DNA from: Adineta ricciae
Lineage: Eukaryota; Rotifera; Eurotatoria; Adinetida; Adinetidae
Reading direction: 5' to 3'
NCBI GenBank assembly: GCA_905250025.1
Contig: CAJNOJ010000231.1
Span: forward strand, 62,001-126,000
DNA: 64,000 nt
Numbering within the stretch: position 1 is the first letter of the stretch; every line of letters begins with the position of its first letter. The notes beneath the pieces were generated by a model, which searched no databases, was not told the DNA's origin, and saw nothing but the letters and a program-made list of their open reading frames with translations. Of this stretch, positions 12,650-23,385 are shown piece by piece. The position numbers and the translations under genes are program-made.

Positions 12650-13265
12650 ATAGAAGGAGGATTTGAACCAGAAGTCTTCTTGCGGTGTCAGTCATTATCT
12701 CATTATTTCATTCTACAGAACATGATGATAGAAAGAATACTAGCTCGCAAAAACAATGATAAAATAGGTGAACAGTCGTTCAGAGCTAGACTAATCTACG
12801 GATGGATTTGTATAAAGCCAATCGTTACTGTCTGCGCAAACAATATTCATTACACTTGAACGGCAATATTCTAGTCTATCATCGAACGGATATCCAGCAT
12901 ACTTGACAACTAGCGTGTAATTTCGACTACTTTCTCTATATCGTATCGCTTAACTACACATGAAGATATCTTTTCTCTAAGTATATAAATCGACGCGATT
13001 GTCTTATACGGCCATATAGTGCAATCGTTAACATCTATCCGTACAAAATGTGCTGTATTGCACAGTGCTCTTGATCACAAGATCATTAGAAAGCATTTCA
13101 AACTATCGTTTGCCTTTATTAGATTCCTTCTACTAGAGGTAGACATAACTACGATTAACATTTACCAATAATGAATAGTGCAGAGAACTATTAAATGTTA
13201 TAAGAAAATGTACTCTATGTTAGTATCTAACAAGAACAATGTCCTTCCAGTGGCCAAGCAATGAC
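12650..13265. other. Spacer downstream of CAP gene, copy beta
   Basis: AT-rich; aligns to 15910-16689, with about 70-80 bases more in the alpha copy. Nothing recognisable. Confidence 0.4.
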
Positions 13266-14174
13266 TCAACATAATGGTGGTACATTTGCTTCGAAATCAC
13301 CTTCCATATTGCCTCCGGGAAAGTAGTTGGCAACAACATACAGCCGGTTACTGTTTGATACAGCTCGACCAATACCCACATTCGTTGTCGCTTTCCAAAT
13401 CAATTGAGTAAAATGTCCAGTTGCCATTGAAAATCCCGGTTTGTTCCAGTTGTAGTCAGCAATTTCATTGTACCAAGATGTAACGGGTGCGTCACCTTTA
13501 TGCTTATAAGAAGAAAAATATGGAACTATCCAACTAAAACTACGCTAAAAGTTACCTGTGCTCGTCAAGACAGAACCCGATGAACTGTACATGTAAAGAT
13601 TTTCTCCCATCCATTGTCCATTGAATGTATTACCACTGTGCGCGAATGTATCAGTCGCAGCTAGTTTTTCCGCGTATTGTTGTGCGATGTCGTTTAATTG
13701 TGGATCCAATTGAAGTGACGGTACGCAATGTTTACTTCGATATTCGTTGTGTTTATCTAAAGCTTGTTGTCGGTATGTGCTGAGTGGCACTTCTTCATCT
13801 CCTAGAAACAATAAAACAAAATGTGAGAGAAAGAACTGAAAATTCTTGAATAAGCGCTGACAAGGCGGTATCTAAGCATCGAAAACAATTTCACGTTGTC
13901 ACTACGGTTTCGGGCTAAGTGTGCAACATTAGCTTTCATTCACATACTGATTCTTCATGCTTATATCGATGAAAAGTCTAACTAATGGTTATTTACTTTT
14001 GTTTGTCAGGAAACGAGCCGAACCACGTCTTCCATATTGGAATCGGTACTGACGTATGAGTTTTCGAAGACCTTGTTTTAGTTGGCGTTCATCAGAATCA
14101 TCAACAACATATCCAGCAACATAGAGTGCCGACAGACAAAGTGCGATCAATGTAACAACGAATTGTTTTTGCAT
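13266..14174 (-). CDS. CAP/SCP secreted protein, copy beta
   Basis: Three exons. Exon 1 from 14174 gives a signal peptide (MQKQFVVTLIALCLSALYVAG) and a basic propeptide-like stretch. Exon 2 begins with DEEVPLSTYRQQALDKHN and carries the CAP core HNEYRSKHCVPSL, the cavity His in FAHSGNTF, and GENLYMY. Exon 3, spliced at AAAG|GTGACG, has WYNEIADYNW, the signature GHFTQLIWKATTNVGIG and VVANYFPGGN, ending at 13266. The family (GAPR-1/PR-1/SCP) is secreted and binds lipids or sterols. Putative cavity residues (two His, two Glu) appear present. About 210 aa. A nearly identical gene lies at 16690-17623. Confidence 0.9.
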
Positions 14175-14391
14175 TCTAAAGAAAATATATAATTCAGATG
14201 TGACAAACTAGTAAATATGTCGATTGACATTTACCTGTCGTGAATGAGAAAGTGAATAGGCACATGTAGTATACAGAATTGAGTATATATAGGATTGATT
14301 TTGGCTGCTAATTATTCATGTGGAAAAGCGTGAGTGATGAAGACAGAACACCACCAACCTGTCTTCTTTTCTTTTCTAATTTAAAATACTA

Positions 14392-14433
14392 GTAACGCTC
14401 GTCGAGGCAGACTCGCTATATACCCTCGACTGA
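14392..14433. repeat. Short interspersed repeat, copy 1
   Basis: About 42 bases, taacgctcgtcgaggcagactcgct and ending ccctcgactga, with GTCGAGG and CCTCGAC facing each other as a short stem. The same unit occurs at 27141-27182. The flanking sequence no longer matches the CAP copy at 17840, so an element end may lie here. Confidence 0.45.
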
Positions 14434-14475
14434 ACCACTGACTGAAACTACAATAGTCTTATATGCGTTTTATGC

Positions 14476-14476
14476 N
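14476..14476. other. Assembly gap (N)
   Basis: The right side (14477-14655) is identical to 11223-11401, the end of an earlier contig. It does not match the left side. Confidence 0.8.
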
Positions 14477-14530
14477 AGCATTATGTATCATTACAGAATC
14501 ATGTTGATGATCTGAAGGCGCTGCTCCCAT
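14477..14530 (-). CDS. N-terminus of kinase-PBZ protein (repeat of 11223-11276)
   Basis: Eighteen codons (MGAAPSDHQ...), identical to the start at 11276 and probably the same DNA seen twice as a contig overlap rather than another gene. Confidence 0.75.
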
Positions 14531-14999
14531 AGTCGACTTGCTTTTCCAACAAAAATTGATCGATAAGGAATAAAACACACGTGTGTAAATATGAAATATT
14601 ACTCAAGTGAGAAGGTATTTCGCAAGAGAACGGCGACGTCGTTTGAAACTTTTTTCTTCCTCAGAGCACTTGCTCCATTTTACTCACGGAAGAAAAAAGT
14701 GCACAAACATGATGCGTCATGTTTGACGCCGTTGAAAGTAATATGCTGCATGTTCTTCTATCAGTGATACATATTTTGTTCTGCCGTTTTGTAACACTTT
14801 GCATGCCTATTACAAGCAAATGTCAGTAGTTCGATGAATATTTTTCTGCTCGGTTTCACGGACTACGTGAAAATGATGTTTTTCAGCAACCATTGAAACA
14901 GTTGTTTGTGCAGCATATTTGTTATGCACATGTCCAAGGCGGTGTGTTTTGATGTAATTGCATCTCTAGTACAAATCAAATTGAGCATATGAATGATTT
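14531..14999. other. Flank between kinase gene and deiodinase relic, copy alpha
   Basis: Aligns to 11498-11985. No gene seen; presumed kinase promoter region. Confidence 0.4.
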
Positions 15000-15395
15000 A
15001 ACCTGTGCGGAATATTTATGGTTGAGTTTGCGGGAGAAGCTGCTGTACTCAAGAAAAATAAACGTCTGATCACGCTTGAGATAGTATTGAAGACAAATGA
15101 AAGAAATTTATCTTCCAAGTGCGTATTCACCTTACTGACTTGGTATAGTTCACCATCATCATCAATTACATGTTTGATAATCCAATCTGAAAACTACAAT
15201 GAAGACGATGAAATATTTAAAAAGATCAATGTTAACAAACACGAGCACTTCGAATCTTACGTCATGGATGTATTGTTGATCATGAGCAAGTCGTCGTTGG
15301 TTGATCGACGCACAAAATCGTTTTACTGGCTGGTCATTGGTCACGAGCGTGTGCCTCAGCGATGTAAATGACTAGAAAAACATGTTTCATTCGTT
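15000..15395 (-). pseudogene. Deiodinase-like relic, copy alpha
   Basis: Minus-strand frame MKHVFLVIYIAEAHARDQ ends at a TGA exactly where the beta copy has the family's Trp codon (TGG). Beyond it, another frame gives INQRRLAHDQQYIHDVRF. After a possible intron acceptor (TTGTAG) comes WIIKHVIDDDGELYQ, which could be the family's C-terminal strand. A TGA could in principle encode selenocysteine, but the position is that of Trp and not of the active site, so decay is more likely. The opposite-strand frame at 15018-15371 is a shadow. Confidence 0.4.
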
Positions 15396-15639
15396 CGGCA
15401 GACATTCACCTTGGTGAGTTTCCGACGAAGAAGCGACCAAACAAAGTGGGGTTGAATTTCAAATGGTCTCATTATAAAAAAAAGAGCTCTTTCACTGCTG
15501 ACGCTTCTGAAAAAACGGCAGACAGCAGCGTACAACTCATTCACATCATGATATCGAAGATGTTCTACAACATGCTGCTGAATAATGTTGAGAATGCAGT
15601 TAGAATATTCAAAAAGAAGTTCTCAAACTTCTGAATGAA

Positions 15640-15880
15640 TTGAACTTATGTATAGTAAAAACTTCATCTTTCTGATATACATCGATAAGTTCTTGAATTG
15701 GTTCAGATAAACGAAGATGTGTTTCGTAAGCAATCATTTCTCTAATCGTTTTGATGGATCGCAATTCATTGAATTCTTTAATAGTTTCAAAGTCCATATA
15801 TTCAGAAGTACGAAAAAGCATAAAATATCGAGCCCTTGAGAACAGTTCGTCTGAATCAACACTATTAGGTCCAGGAGTTT
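15640..15880 (-). pseudogene. Unrecognised coding relic, copy alpha
   Basis: Minus-strand open stretch SDELFSRARYFMLFRTSEYM then DFETIKEFNELRSIKTIREM and LSEPIQELIDVYQKDE. No clear start. Charged and helical in look. Counterpart of 12405-12640, which has a stop after SEPI. Family unknown. Confidence 0.35.
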
Positions 15881-15910
15881 GATAAAGATGGAGAAAGATA
15901 ATTAGAAGGC

Positions 15911-16689
15911 GAATTTGCAGCAGAAGTCTACTCGTACACCTCCGGGAAAATATTCTTGGATTCTTTCTGATTGATCTTGAAAGTGTCAGTCATTATCTCG
16001 TTATTTCATTTTACAGAACATGAAGATAGAAAGAATACTAGCTCATAAAAACAATGTTGAAATATGTGAACAGTCGTTCAGAGCTAGAATAATCTTATAC
16101 AGATGAATTTGTATAAAGCCAATGGTTACTGTCGATAAATTATATATCACTTCTAGTCGTTGCTGTTAGTTAACGACATTAGAGAAATATTCTGGGCAAA
16201 CAATATCCACTACACTTGAACGTCAATATTCTAGTCTATAATCGAACGGATATCTAGCATACTTTACAACTATAGCATGTAGTTTCGATTACTTTCTCTA
16301 TATCGTATCGCTTAACTACACATTCATTATTCACTATGTCGGTAAATTTAAAGTTGAATTCTATAGTAGCTGAAGTCATTCATACCCATATCTTTTCTCT
16401 AAGTATATAAATCGACGCGATTATCTTATACGGCCATGTATAGTACAATCGTTAACATCTATCCGTACAAAACGTGCTGTATTGCACAGTGCTCTTGATT
16501 ACAAGATCATTAGAAAACATTTCAAACTATTGTTTGCCTTTATTAGATTCATTCTAGTAGGGGTAGACATAACTACGATTATCATTTACTAATAATGAAT
16601 AGTGCAGAGAACTATTAAATGTTATAAGAAAATGTACTCTATGTTAGTATCCAACAAGAACAATGTCCTTCCAGTGGCCAAGCAATGAC
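15911..16689. other. Spacer downstream of CAP gene, copy alpha
   Basis: AT-rich and aligned to 12650-13265. It holds about 70-80 bases (near 16130-16200 and 16320-16380) absent in beta. Nothing recognisable. Confidence 0.4.
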
Positions 16690-17623
16690 TCAACATAATG
16701 GTGGTACATTTGCTTCGAAATCACCTTCCATATTGCCTCCGGGAAAGTAGTTGGCAACAACATACAGCTGGTTACTGTTTGATACAGCTCGACCAATACC
16801 CACATTCGTTGTCGCTTTCCAAATTAATTGAGTAAAATGTCCAGTTGCCATTGAAAATCCCGGTTTGTTCCAGTTGTAGTCAGCAATTTCATTGTACCAA
16901 GATGTAACGGGTGCGTCACCTTCATGCATATAAGAAGAAAAACATGGAACTATCCAATTAAAACTATGTTAAAAATTACCTGTGCCTGTCAAGACGGAAC
17001 CCGATGAGCCGTACATGTAAAGATTTTCTCCCATCCATTGTCCATTGAATGTATTACCACTGTGCGCAAATGTATCGGTCGCAGCTAGTTTTTCTGCGTA
17101 TTGTTGTGCGATGTCGTTTAATTGCGGGTCCAATTGAAGTGACGGTACGCAATGTTTACTTCGATATTCGTTGTGTTTATCTAAAGCTTGTTGTCGGTAT
17201 GTGCTGAGTGGCACTTCTTCATCTCCTAGAAACCATAACACAAAATGTGAGAGATCGAACTGAAAATTCTTGAATAAGCTGACAAGGTTGGCATCTAAGC
17301 AGTGAAAACAATTTCACTTTGTCGCTACGCCTTCGGGCTAAGTGTGCAATCCAATATCTATCGAATGAAGTGCAACATTAGCTTCCATTCACATACTGAT
17401 TTTTCATGCTTATATCAATGAAAAGTCTAACTAATGGCTATTTACTTTTGTTTGTCAGGAAACGAGCCGAACCACGTCGTCCGTATTGGAATCGGTATTG
17501 ACGTATGAGTTTTCGAAGATCTTGTTTAAATCGACGCTCATCAGAATCATCAACAACATATCCAGCAACATAGAGTGCCGACAGACAAAGTGCAATCAAT
17601 GTAACAACGAATTGTTTTTGCAT
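16690..17623 (-). CDS. CAP/SCP secreted protein, copy alpha
   Basis: Same three-exon structure as 13266-14174: signal peptide from 17623, CAP exon (HNEYRSKHCVPSL, FAHSGNTF, GENLYMY) and last exon with GHFTQLIWKATTNVGIG, ending at 16690. Differences are few: DERQLKQG to DERRFKQD in the propeptide, YSSSGSVLTSTG to YGSSGSVLTGTG, and RAVSNSNRL to RAVSNSNQL near the end. The first intron is about 25 bases longer. It is intact and presumably secreted. Confidence 0.9.
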
Positions 17624-18518
17624 TCTACAGAAAATACATAATTCAGATGTGAGAAACTAGTAAATGTGTCGATTGACACTTACCTGTCGTGAATAAGAAA
17701 GTGAATAGGCACATGTAGTATACAGAATTGAGTATATATAGGATTGATTTTGGCTGCTAATTATTCATGTGGAAAAGCGTGAGTGGTGAAGGTAGAGCAC
17801 CACCAACCTATCTTCTTTTCTTTTCTAATTTAAAATATAACAGTAATTGAATGATCACCGAAATATTTGTGAGTGGCGGTAAAAGACACAGGCTTGCTTC
17901 TTATCATAAAAAAATATCAAATTAAGCATCTCACTGATGTCTACCACTAAGCGTGACTATTTAAGACAAGAAATGCATCGCGATAATCGATGATATACAT
18001 ATATATCTACTTTCATTTCGAATTATTCTTATAGTTAAAAGATGAGTAGATAATATGATATTATTTTCACTGTGTTTTGAATGGATATTTGACATACATC
18101 AATATTTTTCATTTGAGAAAAACCAAATTCGGTGGATTTTATCGCATGACTATTATTTATTTACTTGATTGAAATTGCGTATAATTCGATACAATGGGTG
18201 TGACAGAAAAGTGCGTTGTTTTCAAATCTCGTGGGTCAGTTTAACATTTTCGAGTAATTGCACGAGGTAAAATAGTGTCCGACATCATTTTGTGAAAGCA
18301 ACACATCATCTAACTAGATCATCTATCAGCTTTCAAAACTAGTTATGCTATGAACAGCAGATAACTTTCAAAATTCACTCGATTTCTTTATTTGAAATAT
18401 TACGTTAATTATAGATCGTGTTTATCGACAGAGAATAATTTTTTCAGAACTATTTTCATTGGATAGACTCCGGGATACTTGCTATCTGATTAGACGAGCA
18501 AAGCAATTTGACTTATTA
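17624..18518. other. CAP promoter and non-coding spacer
   Basis: The first 200 bases match the upstream region of the beta CAP gene; the rest is AT-rich with only weak similarity to 18950-19250. No gene seen. Confidence 0.4.
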
Positions 18519-18629
18519 TTAAAGAAAATAAAAAAATGGATATGTGTTCGTGATAAAATGACAAACGTTATCTGCTACTTTTGATTCGCTCTCATATCCT
18601 TCATACATATGTGAAGGAAACGATCGTAC

Positions 18630-18803
18630 CTTTTTCTTGAAATCACTATTGCTACGTCTACCATCTTTCGACTTCATTCGACGTAAGAGTTGCCGAAGAT
18701 CTTGTTTTAGTTGACGTTCATCAGGATCATCAACAACATACCCGACTGCATAAAATGCCGATAGACAAAGTACGATCAATGAAACAACGAATTGTTTTTG
18801 CAT
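18630..18803 (-). pseudogene. Orphaned first exon of a third CAP gene
   Basis: Start at 18803 (MQKQFVVSLIVLCLSAFYAVG), clearly the signal-peptide exon of the CAP genes, ending at a GT donor at 18629. No CAP core exon follows downstream on the minus strand (18630 to 17624). It also has diverged promoter sequence upstream (18804-19000) like the intact genes. It is either a remnant or a short secreted peptide. Confidence 0.6.
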
Positions 18804-19779
18804 TCTACAGAGAATATATAATTCAGATTTAAGAAACAAGCAAAGATGTTCATTGACGCTTGCCTGTCGTGAAGGAGAAAATAAGTCTATACAAGTAATG
18901 TACAGGGTTCAGTATGTGTATGATTCATTTTGGTTGATAATTATTCATGTGGAAAAGTGTCAGCAGTCAAAACAAGACACTTCTGTCTGAATTATTTTTT
19001 TCCTAACTCAAGGTATTGGTGTGCGTGAACGATTACGTCTGATACGTCTACTCGTGGTAGCATTATTAAACGAATACCGTCGTTATTATGCAAAAAGTAT
19101 GAAAATATTCATTTCACTGATGTCCACCATCAACCATGACAACTTAAGACAAGAAACCTATCAGACGATTGATAATATACGTACATACTTGCTTCCGTTT
19201 CACATATTACTAATTAAAAAGGTAACGGTGATTGATTCAATCAGACGAATATCATATATCTGATTGAAAGTGCGTCTGGCGACAAGTATATTGTTTTCAA
19301 GTCTCATGATGTTAGTTTGACATTTTCGACTAATACAAGGAGGTGAAGAAGTACTGTAGTCTATATTATCAAAGACACAAGCAACTAAACATTCAATTGT
19401 TGAATTTCTAACGTATAACATATCGTTAAAGAATGCCAGCTGATACAGTAATTGCAAATAGCTACGAACCATATCATACATGAAATCAATGATACTAAGC
19501 ACTTGTATTCAGTAGCTTTTTGAGAAACATTCATGATAGTTTGGTTAGTCCTCGTTCAACACTGTCTACTTTTTAGTTATTCGCATGAAGCACATTTGCT
19601 AGAATGATTGTCAACGAATATCATGTCAATGACTTTTCATCGATGGTATAGCGTACATAATGAAATTTATTGACAGTAATGATCAGCCAATGATGTTAAT
19701 TAGAGTAGGATATAGTCTATGCTGATGCCCAGAGCCAAATATCGGTCATCTGAGCAGTTCTACCCGATCATTGCTTGAC
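18804..19779. other. Decayed CAP-unit flank
   Basis: Similar at low level to 17624-18000 near its start. The open frames here (for example 19200-19502 minus) show no domain or codon pattern I trust. Confidence 0.35.
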
Positions 19780-20110
19780 ATAATCGAACGTTTCCTGGAA
19801 GATAGTTTGCAACGACATCCACGATATTCGTCTTTGAAACTGCTCGACCAACACCCAAGTGTCTCGTACTATTCTAGATTACTTGTGTAAAACGTTCGGT
19901 AGCTGATGACAAACTCTGTTTAAACCAATTATATTTGCCTATTTCACTGTGGCATTCTATTACGGGAACATAACCTTTGAGAATGAAAATAAAACAATCA
20001 AATTACTATATTCGAATTCTTTTCAAATTTATCTGTCAACGCTAGCGCAGAGCCAACGGAACGGTATGGAAACAAATTTTCTCCAGCAGCGAACAATGTT
20101 GATGTATAAC
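19780..20110 (-). pseudogene. CAP/SCP pseudogene, C-terminal remnant
   Basis: The minus strand shows AAGENLFPYRSVGSALA (20110 to 20040), then EIGKYNWFKQSL, RFTQVI followed by a TAG where the intact genes have Trp, then VGRAVSKTN and DVVANYLPGN. This is the last half of the CAP domain with the Trp of the HFTQLIW signature replaced by a stop. It is a fourth CAP unit, decayed. Confidence 0.65.
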
Positions 20111-20417
20111 TGCATTTCGTGAAATTGAGTGTTGTTTTAGAGGACGAATATTTTATCTGCTGTGAAAGCAGTGAATCGACGGTTATTTCAGATCACACGC
20201 AATTCGTCATGGAAATATATAGGGAACTAACACACCTTGACTTTATCGATAATCTTGTGTGTCCAACGTAAAAAAATCAAGCGAAATTCAGAATGCGTTA
20301 GGAAATCCTCTAAGAGAAACAAAAATAGCTGTTCACTTAAGAAGGAGTAGTCTTATGTTCAATGAAGCGGACCATCAAATCAAATTAAGAAAAACAGTAA
20401 TACTGCCGTTAAAAATT

Positions 20418-21167
20418 TTAATAATCTTTCATTTTAATATTTTGTTCAAATTTCAGTTCGAATTTATCTTCACCTCTGTATTTGCTTGTTTTTACGAACC
20501 ATTTTCCCTCAAACTGCTGCTGAGTTTCGTTCCAAGCCACTTGAATCGTCACATTGTGTCCGAGATTTTGCGTTCGATCACCCGTGCCTTGTCGATAGTT
20601 CTTGATTAAACCCATTCGATTGCTTTTTCTCGAATACATCCCTTCGATTTCATACTCTCCGACATCATCAATTCCATTGCCCGTTACTGTTGGTGTTTCG
20701 GGATCGAATAAAAGTCTAAAATGAAAAGGTCCATGCCATGAGTTGTATTGATAATACCGGTTCGACCAAAGTCCTGATTCAAATGGATTTCTATCGACAT
20801 TTTGGTTATCGGTCGATGGCAAGTTTACATAAGCGGTATTTGATTGTGATGGTGTGCCACTGGTTATTGATTTATAGGCAATGAATAAAAATACGATGCC
20901 TACAGTGCCTATAATTGCGTATCCGATCGTAGGATTGTGTTCAGGAGGACATGCATCACCTGTGCATGGACTTGATGAACGATAAGAACTGATACCTATA
21001 AAAGATAAGTATACATCAGAGATGACAAAATCAAACAGTAAAATTCTACTTCTTCGACTTCGAGAAAAGCTACTACTTCGAGAACTACGACTACCGCCAC
21101 CGCCTTGACATTGAACAACAACTGCGAAGGTTGTGACGATCAGAAATAGATGAAGGATGCCACGCAT
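20418..21167 (-). CDS. Signal-peptide/one-TM membrane protein, unknown function
   Basis: Starts MRGILHLFLIVTTFAVVVQC (signal peptide), followed by a Gly/Ser/Arg-rich stretch (SRSSRSSSFSRSRR), a small CTGDACPPE motif and one TM helix (IGYAIIGTVGIVFLFIAY). After it comes a 130-residue domain with WHGPFHFRLLF, DDVGEYEIEG and a Trp/Lys-rich end. A 54-nt GT-AG intron (21049-20996) has no stop and a length divisible by three, so the frame reads through whether or not it is spliced; spliced length is 231 aa. I do not recognise the cytosolic domain. It is divergent from and head to head with the amine oxidase, sharing about 375 bases of promoter. Confidence 0.65.
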   Translation of the reverse strand: MRGILHLFLIVTTFAVVVQCQGGGGSRSSRSSSFSRSRRSRILLFDFVISDVYLSFIGISSYRSSSPCTGDACPPEHNPTIGYAIIGTVGIVFLFIAYKSITSGTPSQSNTAYVNLPSTDNQNVDRNPFESGLWSNRYYQYNSWHGPFHFRLLFDPETPTVTGNGIDDVGEYEIEGMYSRKSNRMGLIKNYRQGTGDRTQNLGHNVTIQVAWNETQQQFEGKWFVKTSKYRGEDKFELKFEQNIKMKDY

Positions 21168-21543
21168 TGTATTCAGGAAAAAGTAGATAAATAGTGAAAG
21201 GTAATTTAAAACACGTGCGTCATTCTCGTCGCAACGTTGTTAAAATCAAACATTCGGTAGTGTAAACAAATTTTGTCGTGTATCCACGTCATCATCAATC
21301 ATCGATAGCAGAAAATGAAAAACAAAACGACAAAGTCTAATATTACTCATACACACTGTTTTCAAAAAGAATGTAGACTAAAAAAGATTCGTGAGAGCTC
21401 ACATTTTACATTCAAGTTACTCTGTAGAGAATACAAAATGATAAGACAATAATATTAACAACGTGGTGACAGCAAGATATCAGTCACTTTCTTTTGTTTC
21501 ATTTTGTCAGTGAGAAAGTTTCATTTTCTATTGAGATAGAACT
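21168..21543. promoter_or_regulatory. Divergent promoter region
   Basis: About 375 bases between two genes that point away from each other. No specific factor site recognised. Confidence 0.4.
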
Positions 21544-22869
21544 ATGGATATTTACGATGTGATTATTATCGGGTGTGGTTCAGCCGGTATTGGCGCTGGG
21601 ATCGAGTTCGAAAAGATGACATCCAAAAGTATCAATTATTTAATTTTAGAAGCACGAAATCGAATTGGTGGAAGAGCATATACTGATATAACAACATTCG
21701 GCAAGGATATTCCGCTCGACCATGGTGCGCATTATATTTGTCATCATGAAGAAAATAATTTTCTACGGCAATTCTATGTTCCATCTGAAAAGGACTTTGT
21801 CGAATCTGATTATTACGATAATTCAACAATGATTATATACGATCAACACGGAGCTATAATCGAAGATGAACTGATCAATAAAGCAACAAAGTGTGCGGAT
21901 GATTTACTAGCAGCTGCCGAAGAATATCCTAATGAAGCCCTTGACGTATCCGTGTTTGATTTAGTCAATACTCAATTAGAAGCGATCTCCGACTCACGAT
22001 TGAAATCACTGGTGAAGACGAATTTGAGTTATATTGAATGTCATGAAGCTTCAGATATGAAACAATTATCCAGTAAACTATATGGTAAAGGTGAAGGTGA
22101 TCTACCCGAATCGGATCTAACGATTACTGACGGTTTGGGTACACTAGTTCAACATATCGCTTCAAAATATAATCTGCCGATAAAACTAAATTCCATTGTT
22201 ACAGATATCGACGCATCCAACGACATAGTTCGCGTAACTACAAAAAACAATGAATTCTATCTATGTCGGTATGTTCTTCTGACAGTTCCGCTTGGTTGTT
22301 TAAAATCAAATTCAATTTCGATTAAACCTTCACTACCAACTTGGAAGAAAGATGCAATTGATCGAATGGGTTTTGGCTTGTTAAATAAAGTCTACGTTCA
22401 ATTTTCTGAACTCTTCTGGGATGCGACATTACGACGGATAACCATCGTCGAAGATGAATCGCAATTCTACTATTGTTTACCTGAATATCGAATGTTAGCA
22501 TTGTTTATTTCAGGCTCGATGGCTAGACGATTTGAGCAGAAAACAGACGAACAAATTGTCCGCGAAGTATTTCATTCACTTCAACGAATTTATCCAAAAT
22601 TGACGTATCCTGTTAAATGGCTCATTACACGTTGGGGATCCGATCCATTCTCCCAAGGTTCATATTCGAGTTTTCATCTTGGTAGTGATCTTAACACGGT
22701 CAAAGACCTATCTCGCGAAACACACGATGGTCGTATCTGCTGGGCTGGTGAACATACGAACTATAACGGATGTATCGGTTATGTTGATAGTGGATTTGAG
22801 AGTGGTATGCGGGAAGGAAAGCGATTGTTAGATTCATTTTTTGGTAAAGACAATGTTTTGACTTCGTAA
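21544..22869 (+). CDS. Flavin-containing amine oxidase (polyamine/monoamine oxidase type)
   Basis: Single open frame of 441 aa. It starts with the FAD Rossmann motif VIIIGCGSAGIGAG (residues 6-19), followed by LEARNRIGGRAYT (about 38-50), the hallmark of the amine-oxidase family. The C-terminal FAD contact WAGEHTNYNGCIGYVDSG is at about 400. The length is near that of polyamine oxidases. The enzymes oxidise amines with O2, giving an aldehyde, ammonia or amine, and H2O2. No signal peptide or TM helix is seen, so probably cytosolic or peroxisomal. It has no intron while neighbouring genes do, which fits acquisition from a microbe or retroposition. Substrate cannot be read from the sequence. Confidence 0.88.
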   Translation: MDIYDVIIIGCGSAGIGAGIEFEKMTSKSINYLILEARNRIGGRAYTDITTFGKDIPLDHGAHYICHHEENNFLRQFYVPSEKDFVESDYYDNSTMIIYDQHGAIIEDELINKATKCADDLLAAAEEYPNEALDVSVFDLVNTQLEAISDSRLKSLVKTNLSYIECHEASDMKQLSSKLYGKGEGDLPESDLTITDGLGTLVQHIASKYNLPIKLNSIVTDIDASNDIVRVTTKNNEFYLCRYVLLTVPLGCLKSNSISIKPSLPTWKKDAIDRMGFGLLNKVYVQFSELFWDATLRRITIVEDESQFYYCLPEYRMLALFISGSMARRFEQKTDEQIVREVFHSLQRIYPKLTYPVKWLITRWGSDPFSQGSYSSFHLGSDLNTVKDLSRETHDGRICWAGEHTNYNGCIGYVDSGFESGMREGKRLLDSFFGKDNVLTS

Positions 22870-23043
22870 ATGAATGATGCCTCTAGTTTCTGTGATCCTC
22901 TTATAGTCATACGTTTAGCATTTGAAATGCTAACGAGAATGTATAAGAAGGTGATGTGGTGAAAGATGAAAAAACGCAAGTTGATTTTTATATTTCAAGT
23001 GAAATTTTATTGAACATATTCAGTACAGAGATTAACAATACTA

Positions 23044-23385
23044 TCAATTTTCTAAACATTTTCCAACAAGTGGTGCATTGCATCGATCTGTAGAACAACA
23101 AGTAACATCCGTATACGTTGCTTTACTTATGTAGTCGCATCCAGCTTGATCTGCTATCAGGTATTGCCAAGTAAATTTGTCAGAATTCAGAGTTGCGTCG
23201 TCACAAAGATCCGTCATTTGTACGCATGTATTGTATCTGATACATAGATAACCAACACCGGGAATGATCTCATTGGAATCAGCGCTTAGTTTGCAATGAG
23301 TGCCATTACCTTCATAGCATCGAAGTGACCAGGTGTTAGCAAACAACAGAACGAAAACACCAAGTAACAATGAGCGATGACACAT
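23044..23385 (-). CDS. Small secreted Ly6/uPAR-type (three-finger) protein
   Basis: Start chosen at the ATG at 23385 (MCHRSLLLGVFVLLFANTWS), which gives a clean signal peptide; an upstream in-frame ATG (23439) would put charged residues before it. The mature part begins LRCYEG, has ten or so cysteines (YLCIRYNTC, LCDD, AGCDY) and ends DVTCCSTDRCNAPLVGKC. LxCY at the start and CCxxDxCN near the end are the signature of Ly6/uPAR domains. About 113 aa. No GPI-type hydrophobic tail, so probably secreted. Role unknown. Confidence 0.75.
   Translation of the reverse strand: MCHRSLLLGVFVLLFANTWSLRCYEGNGTHCKLSADSNEIIPGVGYLCIRYNTCVQMTDLCDDATLNSDKFTWQYLIADQAGCDYISKATYTDVTCCSTDRCNAPLVGKCLEN

Noticed and set aside
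15018-15371. Plus-strand 117-codon frame
   Set aside because: Antisense to the deiodinase-like relic; the beta copy does not keep the frame.
15240-15395. Selenocysteine TGA in the deiodinase-like copy alpha
   Set aside because: The TGA lies at a Trp position after the EAHxxD motif, not at the active site, and the other copy has TGG.
21544-22869. LSD1-type histone demethylase
   Set aside because: There is no SWIRM or tower domain and the length is that of simple amine oxidases.
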